The notes below the pieces were generated by a model. The model was not told where the DNA came from. It searched no databases and was given only the letters and a program-made list of their open reading frames with translations. DNA of 64,000 bases, taken from assembly GCA_017465565.1 (NCBI GenBank), contig JAFTWA010000005.1, forward strand, positions 32,253 to 96,252, read 5' to 3'. Below, in pieces: positions 41,621 to 50,573 of the stretch. Position numbers and translations under genes: made by a program. The stretch comes from Tyzzerella sp. GTDB lineage: Bacteria; Bacillota; Clostridia; Lachnospirales; Lachnospiraceae. The stretch's first letter is position 1. Every line of letters begins with the position of its first letter.

Positions 41621-42997
41621 ATGTCAGAAGAAAGAAAAATCCCTTACAAAATTTACTTAGAAGAAAGCGAGATGCCAAAGGCATGGTATAATCTCCGTGC
41701 TGATATGAAAAATAAACCAGCACCACTTCTTAATCCTGGCACATTAAAACCAATGACCGCAGATGAACTGAAACCTGTGTTCTGCGAAGAACTCATTAAG
41801 CAAGAGTTGGATGATACTACTGCTTATTTTGAAATTCCACAGGAGATTCAGGACTTTTACAAAATGTATCGTCCTGCACCTCTAGTAAGAGCATATTGTC
41901 TAGAGAAAAAGCTACAGACACCTGCAAAAATATATTACAAATTTGAAGGAAACAATACGAGTGGAAGCCATAAGCTCAATTCTGCAATCGCCCAGGCTTA
42001 TTACGCAAAGAAACAAGGTCTCAAGGGTGTAACTACCGAAACTGGAGCCGGCCAATGGGGAACTGCTTTATCTATGGCTTGTTCTTACTTTGACTTAGAC
42101 TGCAAAGTCTACATGGTAAAAATATCTTATGAGCAAAAACCATTCCGCCGCGAAGTGATGCGAACTTATGGTGCGTCAGTGACTCCGTCTCCTTCTATGG
42201 AAACAGAAATTGGTAAACAGATTCTTGCGAAACATCCAGGTACCACTGGAAGTCTTGGATGTGCGATTTCAGAAGCGGTAGAAGCTGCTACTACTTCCGA
42301 AGGCTACCGTTATGTATTAGGAAGTGTTCTGAATCAGGTACTTTTGCATCAATCCGTAATCGGTTTGGAAACCAAAGCGGCATTAGATAAATATGGTATC
42401 GAGCCTGACATTATTATTGGCTGCGCCGGCGGCGGCTCAAACCTCGGTGGACTCATTGCTCCATTTATGCGAGAAAAGCTGCGTGGGGAAAAAGGCTACC
42501 GCATCATCGCTGTGGAACCTGCTTCCTGCCCTAGCTTTACTCGTGGTAAATATGCGTATGATTTCTGCGATACTGGTATGGTTTGTCCTCTTGCAAAAAT
42601 GTATACTCTTGGAAGTGATTATATACCTGCTCCTAACCACGCAGGTGGTCTTCGTTATCACGGCATGAGTTCTACTCTTTCACAGTTATACGATGACGGT
42701 TTAATGGAAGCCGTTTCTGTAAAACAAACTGAAGTATTTAAGGCTGCTGAAGAATTCGCAAGAGTAGAAGGTATCTTACCTGCACCAGAAAGCTCACATG
42801 CAATCAAAGTTGCGATTGATGAAGCCCTCAAGTGTAAAGAAACCGGAGAAGAAAAGACAATCGTATTCGGTCTTACCGGAACAGGATATTTTGATATGAC
42901 AGCATACGAAAAATTCCACGATGGAAAAATGGATAATTATATTCCAACTGATGAAGAAATTGCAGAGAGTCTTTCTAAATTACCTGTCGTAGAATAA
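41621..42997 (+). CDS. trpB: TrpB-like PLP enzyme (TrpB2 type)
   Basis: The 458-residue protein belongs to the TrpB2 branch of tryptophan synthase beta chains: longer than TrpB1, with KFEGNNTSGSHKLNSA (PLP lysine), TETGAGQWGTA, and CAGGGSNLGG (phosphate loop). TrpB2 can make tryptophan from indole and serine and often stands alone without TrpA, as here. The start at 41621 follows AAAGGAGG; an ATG 18 codons earlier lacks a ribosome site. It is controlled by the upstream UGG T-box. Confidence 0.92.
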   Translation: MSEERKIPYKIYLEESEMPKAWYNLRADMKNKPAPLLNPGTLKPMTADELKPVFCEELIKQELDDTTAYFEIPQEIQDFYKMYRPAPLVRAYCLEKKLQTPAKIYYKFEGNNTSGSHKLNSAIAQAYYAKKQGLKGVTTETGAGQWGTALSMACSYFDLDCKVYMVKISYEQKPFRREVMRTYGASVTPSPSMETEIGKQILAKHPGTTGSLGCAISEAVEAATTSEGYRYVLGSVLNQVLLHQSVIGLETKAALDKYGIEPDIIIGCAGGGSNLGGLIAPFMREKLRGEKGYRIIAVEPASCPSFTRGKYAYDFCDTGMVCPLAKMYTLGSDYIPAPNHAGGLRYHGMSSTLSQLYDDGLMEAVSVKQTEVFKAAEEFARVEGILPAPESSHAIKVAIDEALKCKETGEEKTIVFGLTGTGYFDMTAYEKFHDGKMDNYIPTDEEIAESLSKLPVVE

Positions 42998-43017
42998 TAC
43001 AACATGGACATTATATA

Positions 43018-43060
43018 TAGAAAGAATCCCCGTATTTTACTAATACAGGGATTCTTTCTA
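43018..43060. terminator. Bidirectional hairpin between trpB-like and methyltransferase genes
   Basis: TAGAAAGAATCCC and GGGATTCTTTCTA form a 13-bp stem around a 17-nt loop. It lies just after the trpB-like stop on the plus strand and overlaps the stop of the converging gene. Confidence 0.75.
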
Positions 43061-44782
43061 TAATATTTTCTCTAACATACTTACTCTGTTAAATGGGAAT
43101 GAGAAATAATATCCATCTGCAAAATCTTCTGTCAATGCTATCATTTCTTTCGCAAGCTGAATACCTGCCTGCTCGCCTTCTTCCCTCGTCATATCTTCAC
43201 GGTAACGGGCCAGCACTTCTTCGCTTACATCAATGCCGGTCATTTCATTTTTCATGAACATAGCATTTTTCAAACTGACAAACGGCATGATGCCACACAA
43301 AATGCGTGCTCCCGTCTCCTGCTTAATTCGTCTGACACGTTCTACACTTTCCTTCGTAGAAATAGGCTGAGTCAGAAAGAAAGCAGCTCCTGCCTTCATT
43401 TTCTTCTTCACACGTTCTATTTCCACTTCCAGATTTCTACGTCCCTGATTGATGGCTCCTCCATAACAAATCGGAGTCTCCACAAACTGTTCCTCATTCA
43501 TATCATTCATAATATGCATAAGACCTACGGAATCGAAATTAAATACACTTTTTACACTACTGCGCATCACAGACGGAATCGGATCTCCAGTGATCACCAG
43601 AAAATTGTGGATATGATTAATATGTGCTCCCAACAACTGTGATCGTATAGCAATGGCATTCTTGTCACGGCAACAGATATGAGGCATTACGCACATACCT
43701 GTCTCTCTAGCCACCTTTTCTGCCATGAGAATGGAATCCGCCCTGGTTCGCCCAGAAGGAGAATCAGGAAAGGTCAACACGTCCACACCGCTCTTTAATA
43801 ACAAATGTGCCGCATCCATCAGTTTTTCATCATCGCTTCCGAGTGGTGGCGCTAACTCCACCGCAATTAGCTTCTTTTCTCCTTTTCCTGCAAAGAATGA
43901 ACTATCCTTCTTCGCAACCTTTTCTTCCTCCACACGAGTCACTGACGCTGTCTTTTTCGGTTGCACAAACGAGAGTTGTTCCCTCATCCTACGAATATAT
44001 TCAGGAGTTGTCCCACAACAGCCACCTACCATGTCCGCACCATCTGCTGCAATGTCACAAACTTTTTTTACAAAATAATCAATATTTTGATTATCGAAAA
44101 TCATGCGGTTACTAACAATCTGAGGATATCCTGCATTCGGCAATGCCGTCCGCATCTTTTTACCTGAAAACCGGATATTTCTGATAATCTGCTGCATATG
44201 TCCCGGTCCCACACCACAGTTGAACCCTACAGCATCTACCCATTCTATATTTTCGGCACACTGTATCAATTTGCGGGCACTTAAACCAGACTGGCTATAA
44301 CCGAATTGATTCACCGAAAATTGTACAATAACAAACGCTTTCTCTCCAATAAAATCAATTGCCTCGCGAATATCCTCCACATCGGAAAAAGTCTCAAACA
44401 CGAAACACTTTGCGCCTTCTTCTAAAAAAGTACGGCAGATTTCCACATACTCCTTGGAAATCCGTTCTCTATCCGCCTGATTTTCACAAGGAATCTGACC
44501 AATATCGGCAGCAATATATGTATTTTTCGGTTGTGCAGCCTCATGTGCCAGACGGTATCCCTGGCGAATATTATCCTGCACAGCCTCCCATGACATGTCC
44601 AACGAAATCGTGTTGCTGGCAAAAGTATTGGTACGGATAATCTGCGCTCCCGCCTCAATATATTCCTTATGAATTCTACGGACACGCTCCGGATACATTG
44701 TATTTGCAAGCTCCGGCAATTGCTTCGTATCATAAACTTGTGCGTAATACGTGCCAAATGCACCATCAAAAAGCAAAAGCAT
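43058..44782 (-). CDS. Homocysteine S-methyltransferase / 5,10-methylene-THF reductase fusion
   Basis: The 574-residue protein joins an N-terminal homocysteine methyltransferase domain (about 1-285) with zinc cysteines in GFNCGVGP and GGCCGTTPEYI to a C-terminal methylenetetrahydrofolate reductase domain (about 300-574; VELAPPLGS, PHICCRDKN, ITGDPIP, FFLTQPI). The family supports methionine synthesis from methylene-THF; no cobalamin domain is present here. GGAGG precedes the ATG. It is 30 bp after the Cys/Met PLP enzyme gene. Confidence 0.93.
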   Translation of the reverse strand: MLLLFDGAFGTYYAQVYDTKQLPELANTMYPERVRRIHKEYIEAGAQIIRTNTFASNTISLDMSWEAVQDNIRQGYRLAHEAAQPKNTYIAADIGQIPCENQADRERISKEYVEICRTFLEEGAKCFVFETFSDVEDIREAIDFIGEKAFVIVQFSVNQFGYSQSGLSARKLIQCAENIEWVDAVGFNCGVGPGHMQQIIRNIRFSGKKMRTALPNAGYPQIVSNRMIFDNQNIDYFVKKVCDIAADGADMVGGCCGTTPEYIRRMREQLSFVQPKKTASVTRVEEEKVAKKDSSFFAGKGEKKLIAVELAPPLGSDDEKLMDAAHLLLKSGVDVLTFPDSPSGRTRADSILMAEKVARETGMCVMPHICCRDKNAIAIRSQLLGAHINHIHNFLVITGDPIPSVMRSSVKSVFNFDSVGLMHIMNDMNEEQFVETPICYGGAINQGRRNLEVEIERVKKKMKAGAAFFLTQPISTKESVERVRRIKQETGARILCGIMPFVSLKNAMFMKNEMTGIDVSEEVLARYREDMTREEGEQAGIQLAKEMIALTEDFADGYYFSFPFNRVSMLEKIL

Positions 44783-44812
44783 TTGTTGACCTCCATATTC
44801 TTTATTGACCTA

Positions 44813-46000
44813 TCATACTACAGAATTAATATGCAAATCAACTGATAGTTCATTTGCTTCTTTAAATACTCTTTCGAATTCTGAAATCAAATCATTAGCT
44901 GATTCAATTCCGACAGACAGACGTAGTACCCGCTCATTAATTCCGTTTTTCTCTAATAATTCTTTTGGTACATCTGCGTGTGTTTGGGTAATAGGATAAG
45001 TAATAAGTGTTTCTACACCGCCTAAGCTCTCTGCAAATTGTATTAACCGAACATTTTTTAGGATATTTTGCGCAAATTCTTTGCTTGCAACTTCAAAGGT
45101 TACCATCGCACCGAAACCTCTGCTTTGCTTTTTCATAATTTCATATCCTGGATGTGTTTGCAGTCCTGGGTAAAGGACTCTTTTTACCTCTTTTTGTTGC
45201 TCAAGCCAATGGACAATTTTAAATGCATTTTCTTGAGCTTTTTCCATTCTAATTCCTAATGTTTTTATACCACGTAAGATTAACCAACTGTCGAACGGGG
45301 CAAGCCCGGCTCCTGTTGTTTTAATAATAAATCGCAGTTTTTCCGCAATATCGTCACGCGAAGTAACAAGAAATCCTGAAAGTGTATCATTGTGACCACC
45401 AAGATATTTCGTGCCGCTATGAACCACAATATCCGCTCCTAAATCCAATGGATTCTGAAAATATGGTGATAAGAACGTATTGTCTACAATTAGCAAAATC
45501 CCTCTTTTCTTTGCAATTTCACTCATCTTTTTGATATCAATCACGTTCATCATCGGATTGGTTGGGGTTTCGATATAAATTGCCCTTGTATTATCCCTTA
45601 TGTATTTCTTCACATTTTCAGCAGCACAATCAATTGTTGTAACCTCAATTCCATTTTTTTCACTAATATTATCAAATAGTCTGACTGTTCCTCCATACAA
45701 GTCCGCATCCACAATCAGATGGTCTCCCGGATGAAACAATTCCATCAAAGCAGATATCGCAGCCATTCCACTTGAAAATGCCAATGCATCTACTCCATTT
45801 TCCAAGGCAGCAACAATTTTTTCCAACTGCTCTCTTGTTGGATTCTGAAGTCGGCTATAATCATATCCTGTACTGTTTCCCACACCTGGATGTGCAAATG
45901 TCGCTGTCTGATAAATTGGGAAACTGATTGCTCCCGATTTATCGCAGGTAGTCTCTTTATTTTCCAAATGTATACATTTCGTTTCTATACCGTAAGCCAT
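44813..46000 (-). CDS. Trans-sulfuration PLP enzyme (cystathionine synthase/lyase family)
   Basis: The 395-residue Cys/Met-metabolism PLP enzyme has the family landmarks: SSGMAAISALMELF, YGGTVRLF, YIETPTNPMMNV, VDNTFLSPYFQNPLDLGAD with the PLP lysine in HSGTKYLGGH (about 208). The family includes cystathionine gamma-synthase, gamma-lyase and methionine gamma-lyase; these cannot be separated confidently here. CGGAGGGG precedes the ATG. The downstream methionine synthase fusion suggests methionine biosynthesis. Confidence 0.9.
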   Translation of the reverse strand: MAYGIETKCIHLENKETTCDKSGAISFPIYQTATFAHPGVGNSTGYDYSRLQNPTREQLEKIVAALENGVDALAFSSGMAAISALMELFHPGDHLIVDADLYGGTVRLFDNISEKNGIEVTTIDCAAENVKKYIRDNTRAIYIETPTNPMMNVIDIKKMSEIAKKRGILLIVDNTFLSPYFQNPLDLGADIVVHSGTKYLGGHNDTLSGFLVTSRDDIAEKLRFIIKTTGAGLAPFDSWLILRGIKTLGIRMEKAQENAFKIVHWLEQQKEVKRVLYPGLQTHPGYEIMKKQSRGFGAMVTFEVASKEFAQNILKNVRLIQFAESLGGVETLITYPITQTHADVPKELLEKNGINERVLRLSVGIESANDLISEFERVFKEANELSVDLHINSVV

Positions 46001-46038
46001 AATACCCCTCCGATTTTCCTTTGTTATTCTATGCTTTA

Positions 46039-46068
46039 ATTATATAAGCTTTTCTCATAAGGTGTTAA
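46039..46068 (-). promoter_or_regulatory. Probable promoter of trans-sulfuration/methionine operon
   Basis: TTAACA (46063-46068) and TATAAT (46039-46044) are 18 bp apart on the minus strand, directly after the lysR terminator. Confidence 0.7.
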
Positions 46069-46073
46069 TTCAC

Positions 46074-46114
46074 AAAAAAAATAGCTTGCTATAGTTTCAA
46101 ACTATAGCAAGCTA
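46074..46114 (-). terminator. Terminator of lysR-type gene
   Basis: TAGCTTGCTATAGTTT and its complement AAACTATAGCAAGCTA form a near-continuous 15-16-bp stem, followed by eight T's on the minus strand, directly below the gene's stop. Confidence 0.92.
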
Positions 46115-46115
46115 C

Positions 46116-47024
46116 TTATAATACTTTTTCTTTATACTTTTGTAATTCTTCAATGTACTTTTCGCCTAAAATGCTAAGTGGCATTTTCTTGTGTTTAATG
46201 TAACCTATCGTCATCGTCTCCTCAGTATTGAGAGGGATTGCCGCATATTCATCCCCATTTAATTCTGAACAGATAATACCAGAACACAGGGTATAACCAT
46301 TCAGTCCTACCATAAGATTAAGAAGCGTTGCTCTGTCATCCGCTTTTATAATCTGTCTGTAGTCATAGGTACTTAGTACTTCTTCGGCAAAATAAAAGGA
46401 ATTATTATCACCCTGTTCAAAGGATAAACACGGATACTGCTGTAAATCCTCAAAATCAATTACTTCTTTTCCTGCCAGTGGATTTCCCTTACTCAGATAT
46501 ACATAAATCCTGCAATCAAATAGTGGAATGAACTCCAACCCATTTTCTTTCAGTATTTTATCAATAAATTTACCATTGAACTCATTTTTATAGATAATTC
46601 CTATTTCACTTCTGTTTAGGCGGACATTCTCAATCACTTCGCTTGTTTTTGTTTCGTGCACTGCAAATTCATACTCATCCATACCAAAAGCTTTCGCCAT
46701 TTGAATAAATGCCTCTACTGCAAAGGTATAATGCTGCATAGATACACTAAACTTCTTTTTGCCCGCGGCATTTTCCACATACCGCTCTTCAATCAGACGA
46801 TAATGGTCCAGCATCTGCCTGGCATATCCTAAAAATTCCTCACCTTCAGGGGTAATGACAATCCCCCGATTGGAACGAACAAAAAGTTGTGTATGAATCT
46901 CCTCTTCCAAAGCTTTGATTGTATTAGAAAGACTTGGTTGAGTAACAAATAATTCTGCAGCTGCCTTATTCATGGATTTGTGTTCTGCAATTGCCACTGC
47001 ATATCGTAGTTGTTGTAATGTCAT
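46116..47024 (-). CDS. LysR-family transcriptional regulator
   Basis: The 302-residue protein has a winged helix-turn-helix (about 1-60: MTLQQLRYAVAIAEHKSMNKAAAELFVTQPSLSNTIKALE in two parts) and a periplasmic-binding-like effector domain. Its place between cysK and a trans-sulfuration gene suggests a CysB/CysL/MetR-like role sensing O-acetylserine, homocysteine or similar, but the effector is inference. A strong terminator follows, so it is transcribed separately from the downstream genes. Confidence 0.88.
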   Translation of the reverse strand: MTLQQLRYAVAIAEHKSMNKAAAELFVTQPSLSNTIKALEEEIHTQLFVRSNRGIVITPEGEEFLGYARQMLDHYRLIEERYVENAAGKKKFSVSMQHYTFAVEAFIQMAKAFGMDEYEFAVHETKTSEVIENVRLNRSEIGIIYKNEFNGKFIDKILKENGLEFIPLFDCRIYVYLSKGNPLAGKEVIDFEDLQQYPCLSFEQGDNNSFYFAEEVLSTYDYRQIIKADDRATLLNLMVGLNGYTLCSGIICSELNGDEYAAIPLNTEETMTIGYIKHKKMPLSILGEKYIEELQKYKEKVL

Positions 47025-47097
47025 ATCGCACCTTCTCTTCTATTTTACCTATACTATTTGGCAGAATCATTATACCACCCGCAAAATCCTTTTTCTA

Positions 47098-48039
47098 CTA
47101 CAATTCAGTATTAAATAATGGAGTAGATAAGTAACGGTCTCCTGAATCAGGTAACAATGCTACAATCGTTTTTCCTTTATTTTCTGGTCTGTTTGCAAGA
47201 ATTGCTGCAGCTTTTAATGCAGCTCCAGAAGAAATACCAACCAGAATGCCCTCGCTCACTGCAAATGCTTTTCCTTCTGCAAATGCTTCTTCATTTTCAA
47301 TCGTAATGACTTCATCATAAATCGTTGTATTGAGTACATCCGGAACGAATCCTGCTCCGATTCCCTGAATTTTATGTGGTCCCGGTGTTCCTTTTGAAAG
47401 CACTGGGCTTCCTGCTGGCTCTACTGCTACAATCTTGATATCCGGATTTTGTTCTTTTAAATATTCTCCAACACCAGTGATTGTTCCACCTGTACCAACT
47501 CCGGCAACAAAGATATCTACTTTACCTTCTGTCTGGTTCCAGATTTCTGGACCTGTTGTGGCTTTGTGAACAGCCGGATTTGCCGGGTTTATAAACTGAC
47601 CCAAGATAACAGAACCAGGGATGGATTCTTTCAATTCCTCTGCTTTCGCAATTGCTCCCTTCATTCCTCTTGAACCTTCTGTAAGTTCTAACTTCGCACC
47701 ATAAGCCTTTAAGAGATTTCTTCTCTCTACACTCATTGTGTCTGGCAAAGTGAAGATAGCCTGATATCCTTTTGCTGCTGCGACTGCGGCAAGACCAATT
47801 CCCGTGTTTCCAGATGTAGGTTCAATAATCGTTGCTCCTGGCTGTAAAATACCTTTCCTTTCTGCGTCTTCAACCATAGCTAACGCAATACGGTCCTTTA
47901 CCGAACCTGCCGGGTTAAGATATTCTAATTTTGTAAGTATGGTTGCCTCTGTTGCATTTGCTTTTGCCGCATAACGGCTAGCCTTTAATATTGGTGTTCC
48001 TCCAACTAATTCTACTGAACTTTCTACGATTTTACCCAT
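47098..48039 (-). CDS. cysK: Cysteine synthase A
   Basis: CysK combines O-acetylserine and sulfide to make cysteine. The 313-residue PLP enzyme has [11 protein letters not shown] with the Schiff-base lysine (about 42), [12 protein letters not shown], the [10 protein letters not shown] phosphate loop and GISSGAAL. The ATG at 48039 follows TTGGAGGG; the longer frame upstream runs through the attenuator hairpin. It shares its leader design with cysE. Confidence 0.95.
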   Translation of the reverse strand: MGKIVESSVELVGGTPILKASRYAAKANATEATILTKLEYLNPAGSVKDRIALAMVEDAERKGILQPGATIIEPTSGNTGIGLAAVAAAKGYQAIFTLPDTMSVERRNLLKAYGAKLELTEGSRGMKGAIAKAEELKESIPGSVILGQFINPANPAVHKATTGPEIWNQTEGKVDIFVAGVGTGGTITGVGEYLKEQNPDIKIVAVEPAGSPVLSKGTPGPHKIQGIGAGFVPDVLNTTIYDEVITIENEEAFAEGKAFAVSEGILVGISSGAALKAAAILANRPENKGKTIVALLPDSGDRYLSTPLFNTEL

Positions 48040-48081
48040 AAATTTGCCCTCCAAACATTCATAATATTGTTCATTCGCAAC

Positions 48082-48111
48082 AAAAAAAGCAGATACCATT
48101 ATGGTACCTGC
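48082..48111 (-). terminator. Attenuator terminator upstream of cysK
   Basis: GCAGGTACC and GGTATCTGC form a 9-bp stem with one G-U, followed by seven T's on the minus strand, 43 bp above the cysK start. Its left arm GGTACCATAATG (48097-48108) can instead pair, 11 of 12, with CATTATGATACC (48138-48149). Confidence 0.9.
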
Positions 48112-48158
48112 AATTGTTACGTTCAAAATTGTCACAAGGTATCATAATGCATACGAAA

Positions 48159-48236
48159 CTAAGCTGTATTCATACATACAACCTGACAACAACACATCAT
48201 GATACACATTGAATTATTTGTGAGTCGTTTCTTCAT
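48159..48236 (-). CDS. Cysteine-rich leader peptide of cysK
   Basis: A 25-codon gene starts at ATG 48236, with AGAGGAG 9 bp upstream, and stops at TAG 48159. It begins MKKRLTNNSMCI and ends MMCCCQVVCMNTA. Three consecutive TGT codons lie at 48186-48194, directly after GTATCATGATG (48195-48205), which can pair with the antiterminator arm. The GTTGTAT/ATACAGC stem (48163-48182) is identical to that in the cysE leader. Five of its 25 residues are cysteine. Confidence 0.9.
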   Translation of the reverse strand: MKKRLTNNSMCIMMCCCQVVCMNTA

Positions 48237-48265
48237 AGCATTATGCTCCTCTCTTTTTTTACTCT

Positions 48266-48294
48266 ATTGTATTCACACAATAAAAAAATGTCAA
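48266..48294 (-). promoter_or_regulatory. Sigma-A promoter of cysK leader
   Basis: TTGACA (48289-48294), a 17-bp spacer and TACAAT (48266-48271) on the minus strand, about 30 bp above the leader peptide start. Confidence 0.85.
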
Positions 48295-48351
48295 TGACAT
48301 AAACATTATAGCCCGCTATAACTTTCGTCTATATCTCAGTCCTTTTAACTC

Positions 48352-49101
48352 CTATTCTGTAAAATCAATTTCAATTTCACCGATACCACATTCCACATCC
48401 ACGAATCGATTTGCTCCCGGATTGGTAATTTTCTTTTCTGTACCAAGTCCACCGTAGGAACTATTGCCCATTTGAATTGCCCCAATTCCACACTCCAGAC
48501 TATAGCTATAATCACTTTCTTTGCCGATGAGTTCGACTGACAGTTTACCTACACCTGTCTCTGCATTCAGATTCTTCACATCTAAGCTTGATATATCTGC
48601 TTCTCCAGCACCAACCTCTACATTCATCGTGTCTGCTTTTAGACCCACAATATCTGCTTTGCTGGCTCCCAGTTCGAAATCAACTTCCTCAAACATCATA
48701 TTCTTTGGAAGTATCACTTCTAGTGTCGCATCCGAATTGCTATTCGCGCCTTTTCCCCCTTCAATGTAAAGCGTCTCATCTTCCACATGACTTTCGAATC
48801 TCGTTACATTCTTCTGCTTAATCTGAATCTGCTCTACATCATCATAATAAATCTTCAGCACACCTGCACCGTACTCAATATCCAGATTCTCACATTTTTC
48901 ATCTATCTCCGCAGAACTCTTACTTTCTTCTGTACGGATGATGCTAGAATTAATAAATTTAAATCCCAGTTTACCATTCTCCACCATATCATTAAAAACA
49001 TCTATGCTTAGTCCCAGAGCACTTGAAACAAGCAGACTAATCACGCCGATTCCTGCCATAACAGCTGCAACAATCAGTGCTATCTTTGTAAATTTTTTCA
49101 T
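48352..49101 (-). CDS. DUF4097 beta-strand-repeat membrane protein
   Basis: The 249-residue protein has an N-terminal membrane helix (about 6-28) followed by a repetitive beta-rich domain with regularly spaced short strands (LEVILPKNMMFEEVDFELGAS, TMNVEVGAGEADISSL), typical of DUF4097/LiaX-like adhesin-fold proteins linked to envelope stress. It overlaps the DUF1700 gene by 4 bp (ATGA). The same three-gene set with PadR recurs in Firmicutes. Confidence 0.83.
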   Translation of the reverse strand: MKKFTKIALIVAAVMAGIGVISLLVSSALGLSIDVFNDMVENGKLGFKFINSSIIRTEESKSSAEIDEKCENLDIEYGAGVLKIYYDDVEQIQIKQKNVTRFESHVEDETLYIEGGKGANSNSDATLEVILPKNMMFEEVDFELGASKADIVGLKADTMNVEVGAGEADISSLDVKNLNAETGVGKLSVELIGKESDYSYSLECGIGAIQMGNSSYGGLGTEKKITNPGANRFVDVECGIGEIEIDFTE

Positions 49102-49784
49102 GCTGCATTCCCCCTTTCACCTATGTGAAAGATCCTCTGACAAAAGTTCACACAAACTTTAAACAATGCCGGAATCCATTTAAATACAATCCACACAAAC
49201 AACAGAACAAGAAGAATTCCCAGTGCGCCAAGTATTCCTCCGCCTCCCATACATACAAGTCCTTCAAGTGGATTAACAAAAATATAATATATGCCTACTG
49301 CCAAACATACCACACCACCTATAGTAAACCCTATACCACATGCTGCAATTGCAATAATAATTCCAAAAAATCCAGCTATAAGTCCTATAAGGCCACCAAG
49401 TAATCCGCCGCCAACACCAAGCAAAATTGGAGATGCAAATATAATAAGGATAATCAAAATTGGCCATGGAATATCTCTTTTTTGTTTTTTATTCTGAGCA
49501 CTCATGTCTTGTCTCTCAGGCACATTCTTACTTGTATAGTCATATCCTGTATAACAGCCCTGCTCCGTATATTCCGTCTGTTCGCTTTCTGCCATATTCG
49601 AATTCGCCTTAATAGTCGCAGCAACCTTCTCTGGACTGCCCAGTTCCCGAATCACCTGCGCCTCATTTTCTATACCAGCTTCATCAAAATAGTCATTATA
49701 ATACGCAATGGCATCCAGTCTGTCATTTTCCGGGATATCCCAGAGCAAACGTTCCAACTGCTTCATAAATTCTTCTCGATTCAT
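49098..49784 (-). CDS. DUF1700/HAAS-domain membrane protein
   Basis: The 228-residue protein begins MNREEFMKQLERLLWDIPEN and contains ELGSPEKVAATIKAN, the HAAS (DUF1700) signature, in its first 80 residues. Several glycine-rich membrane helices follow (about 120-215). Translation starts at ATG 49784 behind AAGGGGG, just after the PadR stop. HAAS proteins pair with PadR regulators, probably in envelope stress sensing. Confidence 0.85.
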   Translation of the reverse strand: MNREEFMKQLERLLWDIPENDRLDAIAYYNDYFDEAGIENEAQVIRELGSPEKVAATIKANSNMAESEQTEYTEQGCYTGYDYTSKNVPERQDMSAQNKKQKRDIPWPILIILIIFASPILLGVGGGLLGGLIGLIAGFFGIIIAIAACGIGFTIGGVVCLAVGIYYIFVNPLEGLVCMGGGGILGALGILLVLLFVWIVFKWIPALFKVCVNFCQRIFHIGERGNAA

Positions 49785-49785
49785 A

Positions 49786-50103
49786 CTATATTCCCCCTTC
49801 GAACAGTTTGCTGATTTTTGATGTGTAATTTTTCCATTCAATCTGATACAGATTAAGCTGCGCCGCGCCTTTTTCCGTCAATTTGTAATATCTGCGGTTT
49901 CGTCCTGCAAATTCCATATCGTACACTTCTAAACATTCATCCTTCTGAAGCCTTCGAAGTACCGGATATAATGTGGACTCAGACACATCTAATACCTGCC
50001 TCACATCCTGTGTGATTTTATAACCATATGTTCCCTGCTCTTCCTTTGACACAACCGCCAGGACGATAGCATCTAGGAGAGCTGCACCTGTGTTAAATAC
50101 CAT
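49786..50103 (-). CDS. PadR-family transcriptional regulator
   Basis: The 105-residue protein is a winged-helix PadR-type regulator: LDAIVLAVVSKEEQGTYGYKI, SESTLYPVLRRLQKDECLEV and GRNRRYYKLTEKGAAQLNLY. It heads a three-gene operon with DUF1700 and DUF4097 genes and sits downstream of two perfect palindromes at its own promoter, suggesting autoregulation. Confidence 0.92.
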   Translation of the reverse strand: MVFNTGAALLDAIVLAVVSKEEQGTYGYKITQDVRQVLDVSESTLYPVLRRLQKDECLEVYDMEFAGRNRRYYKLTEKGAAQLNLYQIEWKNYTSKISKLFEGGI

Positions 50104-50163
50104 GTTTGCACTCCCTTTTCTTGGGTTATGTAATAATTCTAAAATGTTACATTATTTATCATT

Positions 50164-50227
50164 CAATATTATATGTTGTATAATATTGTATATCTATACT
50201 ATATGCCATATAGTATCATTCTGTCAA
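50164..50227 (-). promoter_or_regulatory. PadR operon promoter with two palindromic operators
   Basis: TTGACA (50222-50227) and TATAGT (50198-50203) flank an 18-bp spacer on the minus strand. ATACTATATG-C-CATATAGTAT (50196-50216) is a perfect 10-1-10 palindrome over the spacer and -10 box; CAATATTATA-TGTTG-TATAATATTG (50164-50188) is a second 10-5-10 palindrome downstream. These fit a repressor that blocks its own promoter. Confidence 0.78.
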
Positions 50228-50505
50228 TAGATTTACATAGAAAAAGATTGCGCACAAAATTCCCATAATCCACATCGGTTTGATCTTTGATAAATTCATC
50301 AAAATTAGTGAAAAATCCATGCTACCGGCAATTTCTTTTAGTGCAAAAGCGCTCGCCATAATGATTGCAAATACAATAACCATTACAATGCGTCCTTTTT
50401 CTGGACCGAATTTACATATTTTTCTAACGCATATAATTTTCTAGTAATTGGCAGGGTAAATAAAAACGCATACCCATTGTCAAAAGAATCATAACTAAGT
50501 GTAGT
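50216..50505 (-). pseudogene. Decayed ABC-2 type permease
   Basis: One minus-strand frame reads YDSFDNGYAFLFTLPITRK, the well-known start region of small ABC-2 permeases. A second frame gives FGPEKGRIVMVIVFAI and a hydrophobic stretch ending FFYVNLLTE and a stop at 50216. The two pieces are joined by a frameshift with the middle and ends missing. The end of the remnant now carries the -35 box of the PadR promoter. Confidence 0.7.
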
Positions 50506-50530
50506 TCAGATACTGAGATAGTCCTTTCAA

Positions 50531-50561
50531 CAAAATAGAGCTGCCATCGCTGACAACTCTA
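50531..50561 (-). terminator. Terminator of glycogen phosphorylase operon
   Basis: TAGAGTTGTCA and TGGCAGCTCTA pair around a GCGA loop (with G-U pairs), followed by TTTTG on the minus strand, 13 bp below the glgP stop. Confidence 0.8.
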
Positions 50562-50573
50562 TACTTCTAAATT

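Noticed and set aside
48040-48135. Longer cysK reading frame
   Set aside because: It would run through the attenuator terminator and lacks a ribosome site; TTGGAGGG fits the ATG at 48039.
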